Origin: JAGBWK01 sp964544595
GTDB taxonomy: Bacteria > Bacteroidota > Bacteroidia > Bacteroidales > Muribaculaceae
NCBI GenBank assembly: GCA_964544595.1
Contig: CAZJBM010000011.1
Coordinates: 1 to 64,000, forward strand
Direction of reading: 5' to 3'
Length of the DNA stretch: 64,000 nucleotides
The position numbers and the translations under genes are program-made. The notes under the pieces are model-generated. The model made no database searches. It was given only the letters and a program-made list of their open reading frames with translations, and was not told the DNA's origin. Numbering within the stretch: the stretch's first letter is position 1; the number at the start of each line of letters is the position of its first letter. Of the stretch, positions 51,403-59,279 are shown one piece after another.

Positions 51403-54027
51403 ATGAACGAGCTCGCTACCAAGTACAGCCCTCAGGAGGTTGAAGACAAATGGTATGAATACTGGGAAAGTCATAATCTCTTTAAGTCTGTTCCCGACGC
51501 GCGTGAACCCTACACTATCGTGATACCGCCGCCAAACGTTACCGGCGTTCTCCACATGGGCCACATGCTTAACAATACTATTCAGGATATTCTCGTGCGC
51601 CACGAGCGTATGCAGGGTAAAAACGCCCTCTGGGTGCCAGGTACCGATCACGCCTCTATCGCTACCGAAGCAAAGGTAGTTGCCAAACTCGCCTCTGAAG
51701 GCATCATGAAGTCAGATCTCACCCGCGAGGAGTTTCTGAAACATGCGTGGGCATGGACTGAGAAGCATGGCGGCATTATTCTAACCCAGCTTCGCAAACT
51801 CGGCGCGTCATGTGACTGGAGCCGCACAGCCTTCACCATGGACGAAATCCGCTCCAAGAGCGTTATGAGAGTTTTCGTCGACCTTTACAACAAAGGGCTG
51901 ATTTACCGCGGTGTACGCATGGTAAACTGGGACCCCCAGGCCAAGACAGCCCTCTCCGACGAAGAGGTTATCTACCAGGATGTTCACTCTCATCTATATC
52001 ATCTCCGCTATAAGGTGGTGGGAGAAGAGGATAAGTATATCGTCGTGGCTACAACGCGCCCGGAGACTATTCTCGGCGATACCGCTGTATGCGTTAACCC
52101 CAACGACGAGCGTTACTCCTGGCTAAAAGGCAAGAAGGTAATCGTGCCCATGGTTGGCCGCGAGGTGCCTATCATCATGGACGACTATGTCGAGATGGAA
52201 TTCGGCACAGGTTGCCTCAAGGTGACTCCGGCCCACGATGTCAACGACTATATGCTTGGTGAGAAATACAATCTCCCCTCTATCGATATTTTCAACGACG
52301 ACGGCACCATCTCTGAGGCAGGTGGTATGTATATCGGCATGGACCGCTTCGCTGTCCGCGACCAGATCATGAAGGATCTCGCCGAAGCCGACCTCGTGGA
52401 GAAAATCGAGGATTACGACAACAAAGTCGGCTTCTCGGAGCGCACAAAGGTTGTAATCGAGCCTAAGCTTTCGATGCAGTGGTTCCTCAAAATGACCGAT
52501 CTCTGCAAGCCCGCTCTCGAAGCCGTTGAAACAGACGACGTTAAATTCTATCCCGCTAAGTTCAAGAACACTTATCGCCACTGGATGACTGACACTAAGG
52601 ACTGGTGTATCAGCCGTCAGCTCTGGTGGGGCCATAATATCCCCGCATGGTATCTTCCCGAAGGCGGCTACGTTGTTGCCGAGACCGAGGAGCAGGCTCT
52701 TGAATTGGCCCGCGAGAAGACAGGTAACCCCGACCTTCAGCTATCTGATCTTCGCCGCGAGAGCGACTGCCTCGACACCTGGTTTAGCTCATGGCTATGG
52801 CCTATCTCCCTCTTTAACGGCATCCTTGATCCCGGCAACGAGGAAATCAAGTATTACTATCCCACAAGCGACCTTGTCACAGGCCCCGACATCATCTTCT
52901 TCTGGGTAGCCCGTATGATTATCGCGGGATACGAATTCATAAATGAAAAACCATTTGGTTCGGTTTATTTCACCGGTATCGTTCGCGATAAAATCGGCCG
53001 AAAGATGTCGAAGCAGCTCGGCAATTCGCCCGATCCCCTTGACCTTATAGCCACTTATGGAGCCGACGGCGTGCGCATGGGCATGATGATGTCGGCCCCT
53101 GCAGGCAACGACATTATGTTTGACGACAAGCTCTGCGAAAATGGCCGCAACTTCTGTAACAAGATCTGGAACGCGTTCCGACTCGTGAAAGGCTGGACCG
53201 TTGATGACGCTATCGCCCAGCCCGAAGCCGCTAAGGAAGCTGTCAAGTGGTTTGAGGCCAAGCTCTCAGAGGCAATTATAGAAATCGAGGATCTTTACGG
53301 CAAATTCCGTCTTTCGGAAGCACTTACCGCAGTGTATAAGCTCTTCTGGGATGAGTTCTCGTCGTGGTATCTCGAAATGATTAAGCCTACCTATGGCCAG
53401 CCTATTGATAAGGCCACCTATCAGGCAACGCTCTCGTATTTCGACGCTCTTCTTCGCCTTCTCCACCCCTTCATGCCGTTTATCACCGAGGAGCTGTGGC
53501 AGCATCTGGCCGAACGTCGCGAAGGCGAGTCGATCATGTACGCGATGACTCCTGAAGCAAAGGCAGTTGATGCCGAAGTAATTTCGGCCATGGAGCGAGC
53601 AAAAGAGATTATCACAGGCGTTCGCGCGGTCAGGGCTTCAAAGAATCTGTCGCCCAAAGAGGCTTTGACCCTCAATATCGTGGGTGGCACTCTCGGCGCG
53701 CCCGCTTCGGTGGTAATCAAGTTGGCCAACATCGACGCCCTCAACGAGAACGCCGATAAGGATGCTTCAGCCGCCTCGTTCATGGTTGGTACCTCGGAGT
53801 TCAACGTTCCCCTCTCAGGCATGATTGACACCGCAGCTGAGATCGCCCGACTCGAAAAAGAGAAAGCTCATCTCGAAGGATTCCTCAAAGGAGTCAACGC
53901 CAAGCTTTCCAACGAGCGATTCGTCAGCAGCGCTCCTGCCGCTGTAGTCGAGAACGAGCGCAAGAAAAAGGCCGACGGCGAGAGCAAACTTGCCAATGTT
54001 CTTGCCTCCCTTGCAGCGTTAAAGTAA
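51403..54027 (+). CDS. valS: Valyl-tRNA synthetase
   Basis: 874 aa class Ia synthetase charging tRNA-Val. HIGH-type motif HMGH in VLHMGHMLNNTIQD (about residues 46-60), the editing (CP1) domain with ATTRPETILGDTAV, KMSKQ in GRKMSKQLGNSPDP (about 528), and a C-terminal coiled-coil arm (about 815-874, EIARLEKEKAHLEGFLKGVNA). Length is normal. A near-consensus -7 element TAACTTCG at 51364-51371 lies 31 bp upstream; no -33 box was evident. Confidence 0.97.
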   Translation: MNELATKYSPQEVEDKWYEYWESHNLFKSVPDAREPYTIVIPPPNVTGVLHMGHMLNNTIQDILVRHERMQGKNALWVPGTDHASIATEAKVVAKLASEGIMKSDLTREEFLKHAWAWTEKHGGIILTQLRKLGASCDWSRTAFTMDEIRSKSVMRVFVDLYNKGLIYRGVRMVNWDPQAKTALSDEEVIYQDVHSHLYHLRYKVVGEEDKYIVVATTRPETILGDTAVCVNPNDERYSWLKGKKVIVPMVGREVPIIMDDYVEMEFGTGCLKVTPAHDVNDYMLGEKYNLPSIDIFNDDGTISEAGGMYIGMDRFAVRDQIMKDLAEADLVEKIEDYDNKVGFSERTKVVIEPKLSMQWFLKMTDLCKPALEAVETDDVKFYPAKFKNTYRHWMTDTKDWCISRQLWWGHNIPAWYLPEGGYVVAETEEQALELAREKTGNPDLQLSDLRRESDCLDTWFSSWLWPISLFNGILDPGNEEIKYYYPTSDLVTGPDIIFFWVARMIIAGYEFINEKPFGSVYFTGIVRDKIGRKMSKQLGNSPDPLDLIATYGADGVRMGMMMSAPAGNDIMFDDKLCENGRNFCNKIWNAFRLVKGWTVDDAIAQPEAAKEAVKWFEAKLSEAIIEIEDLYGKFRLSEALTAVYKLFWDEFSSWYLEMIKPTYGQPIDKATYQATLSYFDALLRLLHPFMPFITEELWQHLAERREGESIMYAMTPEAKAVDAEVISAMERAKEIITGVRAVRASKNLSPKEALTLNIVGGTLGAPASVVIKLANIDALNENADKDASAASFMVGTSEFNVPLSGMIDTAAEIARLEKEKAHLEGFLKGVNAKLSNERFVSSAPAAVVENERKKKADGESKLANVLASLAALK

Positions 54028-54050
54028 CCATTTTACTGAAAACTGACATA

Positions 54051-54087
54051 AAGGCTGCGGATTTTAAAATGTCCGCGGCCTTCATTT
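54051..54087 (+). terminator. Rho-independent terminator of valS
   Basis: AAGGCTGCGGA (54051-54061) and TCCGCGGCCTT (54072-54082) form an 11-bp stem with one G-T pair and a 10-nt loop, followed by CATTTT. It is 23 bp after the valS stop. Confidence 0.75.
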
Positions 54088-54108
54088 TCGCGTCTGTTTT
54101 GTATTATA

Positions 54109-54694
54109 AGAGCCTGTCCCATAATATCTGTTAAATCTGAGGCGGTCAGCCATTGAGCAGAGTTGTTCGTGTGATGAGGGAGTGTACTCGACGTACACGA
54201 CTGAAGAACACGGACGAATATGCCAATGGATGGCCGGGGCGATGGTAATTATCACCTCCCTCTGTATAACGCTGACATGTTGAAACTTACGGAGCAGCTT
54301 CTTCAGCAATATCACGAACCTTGCGGATTCACTGATTCTCCTGAAGCGATGTTAGACGCTCTTCCATTTTCAGAAGCCCTCGGGCAGCAATCGCCATTGG
54401 CCGCCAGTTTTCAAGACATATTTTATACCTTCTAATTGTCTTATATTCTGCTTGATGTTCATTCGCGCGCTGAATGAGGAGAGCCAGCGCTTTTGTTTGG
54501 GGTTAAGGAAAGAATATTGATTCACATACCACTAAAGTGCCGCTGCGCGGAAAATTACCTCCGTTTCGCATCTCTCGGGCGCTTTTGAAGCCGTCGCTCG
54601 GTCACAATGCGACGGCATTGCTCCCTCTCGTCGCCTCCAAAATCCCTCCGAGATATGCGGCCTCAGCGTTAACATATTTTATGGGGCAGGCTCT
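54109..54694 (-). mobile_element. Decayed IS5-type insertion sequence, copy 2
   Basis: 586 bp with the same terminal inverted repeats as the copy at 36805-37318 (AGAGCCTGTCCCATAA at one end, AGAGCCTGCCCCATAAAATA at the other). It lies in the opposite orientation; its right-end 200 bp read on the minus strand match the left end of copy 1 at roughly 80 percent by eye. It retains only the 5' half of the transposase. The outer flanks repeat GTTTTGTATTA on both sides as an inverted repeat. It lies between the valS terminator and rpmH; 54695-54809 to its right holds nothing I can recognise. Confidence 0.8.
54285..54507 (-). pseudogene. IS5-family transposase, N-terminal remnant
   Basis: Read on the minus strand from 54507: LNPKQKRWLSSFSARM, then LEGIKYVLKTGGQWRLLP, a TGA (54370-54372), then KWKSV, a TAA, then HRFRRISESARFV. 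This is the N-terminal block of IS5-type transposases (YxLKTGxQWRxLP...KWxSVYxRFRRW) with two in-frame stops. It then loses similarity. The catalytic DDE region is missing. Confidence 0.82.
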
Positions 54695-54809
54695 AATACA
54701 AAACATCGACATTTTTGACCCCCTTTTGCAAATTAATTTTTTCAAAAAATCCCCCAAAATGCACTCTGAGGTTTAGAAGCAGCTTATTTGGGATAGAGGG
54801 GTACAACAA

Positions 54810-54834
54810 AAGCCGGAAGCGGAGCTTCCGGCTT
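54810..54834 (-). terminator. Rho-independent terminator of rpmH
   Basis: A 10-bp perfect stem, AGCCGGAAGC (54811-54820) / GCTTCCGGCT (54824-54833), with a 3-nt loop. On the minus strand it is followed by TTTGTTGT. It is 30 bp after the rpmH stop. Confidence 0.8.
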
Positions 54835-54863
54835 GTAGAGGTTTATTGCGTGGTAATCCGTGA

Positions 54864-55019
54864 TTATTTGCTTGCGATGCGGCTTGATACGGTGAGGTAT
54901 TTGCGGCCTTTAGCGCGACGACGTGCAAGCACCTTGCGGCCGTCTTTAGTGCTCATTCTTTCACGGAAACCGTGTTTGTTAACTCTCTTGCGATTGGAAG
55001 GTTGGAATGTTCTTTTCAT
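54864..55019 (-). CDS. rpmH: 50S ribosomal protein L34
   Basis: 51 aa, too short for many ORF filters. The residues MKRTFQPSNRKRVNKHGFRE, then RMSTKDGRKVLARRRAKGRK, then YLTVSSRIASK match L34 throughout (hallmark RTFQPS..KR..HGFR.RM.T..GR.VL..RR.KGR..L). Start ATG at 55017-55019, stop TAA at 54864-54866. rnpA does not follow; the usual rpmH-rnpA pair is broken here, as in many Bacteroidetes. It has its own perfect promoter and terminator. Confidence 0.97.
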   Translation of the reverse strand: MKRTFQPSNRKRVNKHGFRERMSTKDGRKVLARRRAKGRKYLTVSSRIASK

Positions 55020-55134
55020 TGCTATGCGGATTTTATTTTATTCTAAACTACATATTTCGGTGTTCAACCGAGTGAATGAAGCTTCAAGGAAATCAATCGG
55101 CCATGGAACCGATTAGGTCTACTAAAAGCGAGTG

Positions 55135-55166
55135 CAAATTTACGCAACTATTTTATATTATGCAAA
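55135..55166 (-). promoter_or_regulatory. Promoter of rpmH
   Basis: On the minus strand TTTG (plus-strand CAAA at 55163-55166), a 20-bp spacer, then a perfect TAAATTTG (plus-strand 55135-55142). The leader to the ATG is about 110 nt. Confidence 0.7.
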
Positions 55167-55230
55167 GTTTTTTGCCGTATTTTTCGTTTTTTGGATTATT
55201 TAGTTGCAAATTTTGGTCGGATTGTTCCAA

Positions 55231-55277
55231 CTTCAACCCGCCAATATATGAAAATACTATAATTTGGCGGGTTGAAG
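55231..55277 (-). terminator. Long hairpin after the S9 peptidase gene
   Basis: A 14-bp perfect stem, CTTCAACCCGCCAA (55231-55244) / TTGGCGGGTTGAAG (55264-55277), with a 19-nt AT-rich loop, starts 5 bp after the S9 peptidase stop. There is no T-run, so it may act as an mRNA stabiliser or a weak terminator. Confidence 0.55.
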
Positions 55278-55282
55278 AGTTA

Positions 55283-57412
55283 TCATTGAGCTGACGAGGT
55301 CGAGGCTTCGCTGCCTGGCTTGAGCCACTTGTCGAGCCAGCGGAAGAACACGCGCTGCCAGAGAATAGCGTTCTGCGGGGCGAGAATCCAGTGGTTTTCG
55401 CCGGGGAAAATCACCATTTCGGCGGGTACATTATTGAGTCGGGCGGCAGAGAAGGCCATCATGCCCTGCGAGGCGAGGATACGGTAGTCAAATTCTCCGT
55501 GAGTGATAAGTATAGGAGCGGTCCATCGATCGACAAAGCGGTGGGGCGAATTGGCAAAGGTGCGCTGCGCTGCGGCATTATCTTTTTCCCAATAAGCGCC
55601 ACCCATATCCCAGTTGGCAAACCACATTTCCTCCGTTTCGAGATACTGCGACTCCATATTGAAGATACCGGCGTGGGCTATGAGGCAGGCGAAACGCCCT
55701 TCGTGGATACCAGCGAGCATGTATACGGAGAAGCCGCCGTAGCTTGCTCCGCAAGCGCCGATATGATCACCGTCGACATAGGGTTTCTCTTTCATGTAAT
55801 CTACTGCGGCGAGGTAGTCTTTCATGTTCTGTCCGGGATAGTCTTTGGAAATCTGAGCGTTCCACTCAGTCCCGAATCCGGGGAGGCCGCGGCGGTTAGG
55901 AGCTATCACGATATATCCCTTAGAGGCCATCAGGGCAAGATTCCAGCGGTAGCTCCAGAATTGGCTGACAGGCTGCTGAGGACCGCCCTGACAATAGAGC
56001 AATGCGGGATATTTCTTATTGGGGTCGAAATTCGGAGGAAGAACCACCCATGTGGTCATCTCTTTGCCGTCGGTAGTAGGCACAAGCTCCTTAACTACAG
56101 AAGGCATAGTCAACTGATCTAAAATCGATTTATTGACAGCGGTAAGCTGCTTTATCTCGTTGCCCTTGACAGAGAAAATCTCGTTGGGATAAGTAATAGC
56201 ATGGCGCATAGTGATGAGCGAGCCGTCGGCAAGAGGGCAAAGGGCCGCGTAGTCGCACTCGCCGTCGGCGATAGTAGCGACCTCTTTAGTGGCCACATCT
56301 ACCTTAAATATGGGCTGGCATCCGAGATAGGGAGCTATGAAGTAGATACCCTTGGAGTCGGGCGACCAAGCAATCTGGTCGACGCTGTAATCCCAGTCGA
56401 CGGTGAGGTCAGTCTTATTGGCCGGATTAGCGGCTTCCATGATGAAGATACGATTTTTGTCTGACTCGTAGCCGTCATGCTCCATTGAGAGCCATGCCAC
56501 GTATTTGCCGTCGGGTGAATAAGCGGGATTTGTGTCGTAACCCATCATTCCCTCGGTGAGATTAGTGGTGTTTTTGGTGGCTACATCATATAAGTAGAGG
56601 TCGGAATTGGTTGAAACGGCATATTCCTTACCTACTTTTTTGCGGCATACATAAATAAGTTGCTTGGAGTCGGGCGACCAAGCGAATGACTCCGCACCGC
56701 CCCAGGGGAGCATAGGCGACTCATAAGGCTCGCCCTCAAGCACGTCGACGAGATTCGACACTTTATCGTCGTCGAAATCGGCGACAAAAGGATGCGGAAT
56801 ATCTTTTACCCAAGTATCCCAATGCTTAAACATCATGTCGTCGACGATATGGGCGTCGGCTTTCGGAAGATCCTCATAAAGATCGGTAGGCTGCTTCAGG
56901 ACAGGATTCTTAACCGTAGAAATGATAAGCACCTTCTTCTCATCTGGGGAGATAAGGAAGCCCTCTACCCCATTCTCAACGTCGGAGATACACTTACGGT
57001 CGTCGCCGTCGGCATCCATGACCCATAACTGAGTTTTGGCATCCTCGCCTTTACCCTTGGCGAGGAAGGCGATTTTTTTTCCGCCGTCGAACCATACCGC
57101 ATTGTTTTCAGAGCCGGGGGTCTTGGTGATACGCTCAGGTTCACCACCCTCGACGTCGAGGAGGTAAAGCTCGTTGTTAGACTTGTTTTGCTCGACGCTT
57201 TCGTAAGAAATGCCGAAAAGGATTTTCTTGCCGTCGGGGCTGACCTGAGGATTAGAGACTCTACCGAGAGCTTCTAAAGCTTCGTCGTCGAAAAGCCCGG
57301 TCTCACTCTTGTAGTCGGGTCGTTCGATCAGCTTCGCGTCGTTGCTTGACTCCGACGAGGAGCAGGATGCGATAATCGCGGCTGAGGCCATGATAGCGAT
57401 TGATTTTTTCAT
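55283..57412 (-). CDS. S9 family prolyl oligopeptidase-type dipeptidyl peptidase lipoprotein
   Basis: 709 aa. The N-terminus MKKSIAIMASAAIIASCSSS has a lipobox (IASC). An N-terminal beta-propeller with PD40/TolB-like repeats (VSPDGKKILFGIS, AWSPDSKQLIYV, AYSPDGKYVAWLS) precedes the alpha/beta hydrolase domain (about 450-700). The catalytic Ser is in GACGASYGGFSV, Asp in THGEFDYRI and His in PGENHWIL. It resembles DPP5-like or acylaminoacyl peptidases that release dipeptides from peptides. Third gene after uvrB and the YgiQ gene (gap 27 bp). Confidence 0.9.
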   Translation of the reverse strand: MKKSIAIMASAAIIASCSSSESSNDAKLIERPDYKSETGLFDDEALEALGRVSNPQVSPDGKKILFGISYESVEQNKSNNELYLLDVEGGEPERITKTPGSENNAVWFDGGKKIAFLAKGKGEDAKTQLWVMDADGDDRKCISDVENGVEGFLISPDEKKVLIISTVKNPVLKQPTDLYEDLPKADAHIVDDMMFKHWDTWVKDIPHPFVADFDDDKVSNLVDVLEGEPYESPMLPWGGAESFAWSPDSKQLIYVCRKKVGKEYAVSTNSDLYLYDVATKNTTNLTEGMMGYDTNPAYSPDGKYVAWLSMEHDGYESDKNRIFIMEAANPANKTDLTVDWDYSVDQIAWSPDSKGIYFIAPYLGCQPIFKVDVATKEVATIADGECDYAALCPLADGSLITMRHAITYPNEIFSVKGNEIKQLTAVNKSILDQLTMPSVVKELVPTTDGKEMTTWVVLPPNFDPNKKYPALLYCQGGPQQPVSQFWSYRWNLALMASKGYIVIAPNRRGLPGFGTEWNAQISKDYPGQNMKDYLAAVDYMKEKPYVDGDHIGACGASYGGFSVYMLAGIHEGRFACLIAHAGIFNMESQYLETEEMWFANWDMGGAYWEKDNAAAQRTFANSPHRFVDRWTAPILITHGEFDYRILASQGMMAFSAARLNNVPAEMVIFPGENHWILAPQNAILWQRVFFRWLDKWLKPGSEASTSSAQ

Positions 57413-57439
57413 GTTGGTTGGTTATTATGATAGATTTAG

Positions 57440-59263
57440 TTATTTCAGTCCGAGCATACGGATGAGATCCTCGCGGTGAAGCCGACGCAGCGACGTCACT
57501 ATATCGCGGTGATACTTGCGGTCATACCAGAAGAAGTATTTGCGCTGAGCGAGCTTATCCTCGGGGCGGCGGGCCGTGAAGACCTTTTCGAGCGTGTAGG
57601 GATTTATCCCTGTGTAGTAAATTTCGGTAGAGAGGGTCATCGGCGTAGGGGTGAAATCCTGCACTTGCTCAAGATGCATATTGAGTTTCTTTGTCTTGAC
57701 CGCCAACTCGGCCATATCGATTTCCTTACAACCTGGATGAGAGGATATAAAGTATGGTATGAGCTGCTGGTTGAGCCCATGTCGGCGGTTGACATTGTCG
57801 AATATCTTCTTGAAGTCGTAGAATTGGTCGAATGATGGTTTTCTCATAAGGTTGAGCACATGATCCTCAGTGTGCTCAGGAGCTACTTTGAGACGCCCTG
57901 ACACATGGCGCTCGATCAGATGCTCATTATATTTACGATTGACTTTATCGACATCGGGGTCGCCGGTAGAGTGCATCGAGAGGTCGTAGCGCACTCCGCT
58001 GCCGATAAATGACTTCTTCACCTCGGGCAGAGCGTCGACCGCGTTATATATATCGAGAAGATGAGAATGGTCGGTGTTGAGATTGGGGCACGGCTTCGGA
58101 TGCAGGCAGCTCGGACGCGAGCATTTCTCGCAAATCTTCAGGTTTTTGCCACCAAGACGATACATATTAGCCGAGGGGCCGCCGAGGTCGCTTATGTAGC
58201 CCTTGAAGTCGGGCATCTGAGTCACCTGGCGCACTTCGCGAAGAATAGATTCCTTTGAACGAGAGGCGATAAATTTGCCTTGATGAGCCGAAATGGTGCA
58301 GAAAGCGCATCCGCCAAAGCATCCGCGATGAAGATTAACCGAGTGTCGGATCATCTCATAAGCAGGGATACGCTTATTCTTATAGCGGGGATGCGGTAAT
58401 CGGGTATAAGGGAGATCAAACGACGCGTCGATCTCGGTCGTTGTCATCGGCGGATACATAGGATTGACCTTAATTACACGATCGAGCGTGGGTTGCCATA
58501 GGGTCGCACCCTTCATGCGGTTGGATTGCTCCTCGATATGGCGGAAATTTTGCGCCTGGGCCTTTTTCGACCCTAAGCATTTCTCCCATGAGTTAAGGAT
58601 AATGTTGTCTTGACCATTCTCAGCGGGGAGCGAAGAGAGGGGTTGCCACAACGCGGTCTGCGGCAGGTCGGTAAGATGGGATATGTCGCCTCCGGCAGCG
58701 AGATAGTCGGCAATAGCGACTATTGGCTTCTCACCCATACCGTAAACAAGCAAATCGGCTTTTGAGTCGACGAGAATAGAGGGACGGAGTCGATCCTGCC
58801 AATAGTCGTAGTGGCTAAGCCGACGCATCGACGCCTCAATACCGCCGATAATAATCGGGGTAGCGGGGAAAAGATCGCGGAGAATATTGGTGTAAACTAT
58901 CGTAGGGTAATCGGGGCGCATACCATGGCGTGCATCGGGAGTATATGCATCGTCGCTGCGACGGCGACGATTGGCTGTATAGTGATTGACCATCGAATCC
59001 ATCGCTCCGGCCGAGACTCCGAAAAAGAGCCTGGGCGCTCCAAATTTGCGGAAATCGCGGAGATCGTCCTGCCAGTTGGGTTGAGGCACAATGGCGACGT
59101 TGTAGCCATGAGCCTGAAGGACACGACCGAGAACCGCCGCGGCAAACGAGGGGTGGTCGACGTAGGCGTCGCCGGTGAAGAGAACCACGTCGACGTGATC
59201 CCAACCGAGGGCTTTCATCTCCTTGACCGAGGTAGGGAGATATTTCGTTATATCATTCACCAT
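57440..59263 (-). CDS. YgiQ-type radical SAM protein
   Basis: 607 aa. An N-terminal cobalamin-binding-like domain (WDHVDVVLFTGDAYVDHPSF, ILRDLFPATPIIIGGIEASM) precedes the radical SAM motif in HRGCFGGCAFCTISAHQGKF (C-x3-C-x2-C). A C-terminal YgiQ domain with Cys-rich KICEKCSRPSCLHPKPCPN (about residues 380-398) and a final EKVFTARRPEDK region follow. The reaction of YgiQ proteins is not established. It lies 16 bp after uvrB. Confidence 0.9.
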   Translation of the reverse strand: MVNDITKYLPTSVKEMKALGWDHVDVVLFTGDAYVDHPSFAAAVLGRVLQAHGYNVAIVPQPNWQDDLRDFRKFGAPRLFFGVSAGAMDSMVNHYTANRRRRSDDAYTPDARHGMRPDYPTIVYTNILRDLFPATPIIIGGIEASMRRLSHYDYWQDRLRPSILVDSKADLLVYGMGEKPIVAIADYLAAGGDISHLTDLPQTALWQPLSSLPAENGQDNIILNSWEKCLGSKKAQAQNFRHIEEQSNRMKGATLWQPTLDRVIKVNPMYPPMTTTEIDASFDLPYTRLPHPRYKNKRIPAYEMIRHSVNLHRGCFGGCAFCTISAHQGKFIASRSKESILREVRQVTQMPDFKGYISDLGGPSANMYRLGGKNLKICEKCSRPSCLHPKPCPNLNTDHSHLLDIYNAVDALPEVKKSFIGSGVRYDLSMHSTGDPDVDKVNRKYNEHLIERHVSGRLKVAPEHTEDHVLNLMRKPSFDQFYDFKKIFDNVNRRHGLNQQLIPYFISSHPGCKEIDMAELAVKTKKLNMHLEQVQDFTPTPMTLSTEIYYTGINPYTLEKVFTARRPEDKLAQRKYFFWYDRKYHRDIVTSLRRLHREDLIRMLGLK

Positions 59264-59279
59264 TTGTACTGCTAAGATA

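Noticed and set aside
54220..54435. 71-residue plus-strand ORF inside the 54-kb IS remnant
   Set aside because: It is antisense to the transposase remnant, and the minus strand has clear transposase similarity.
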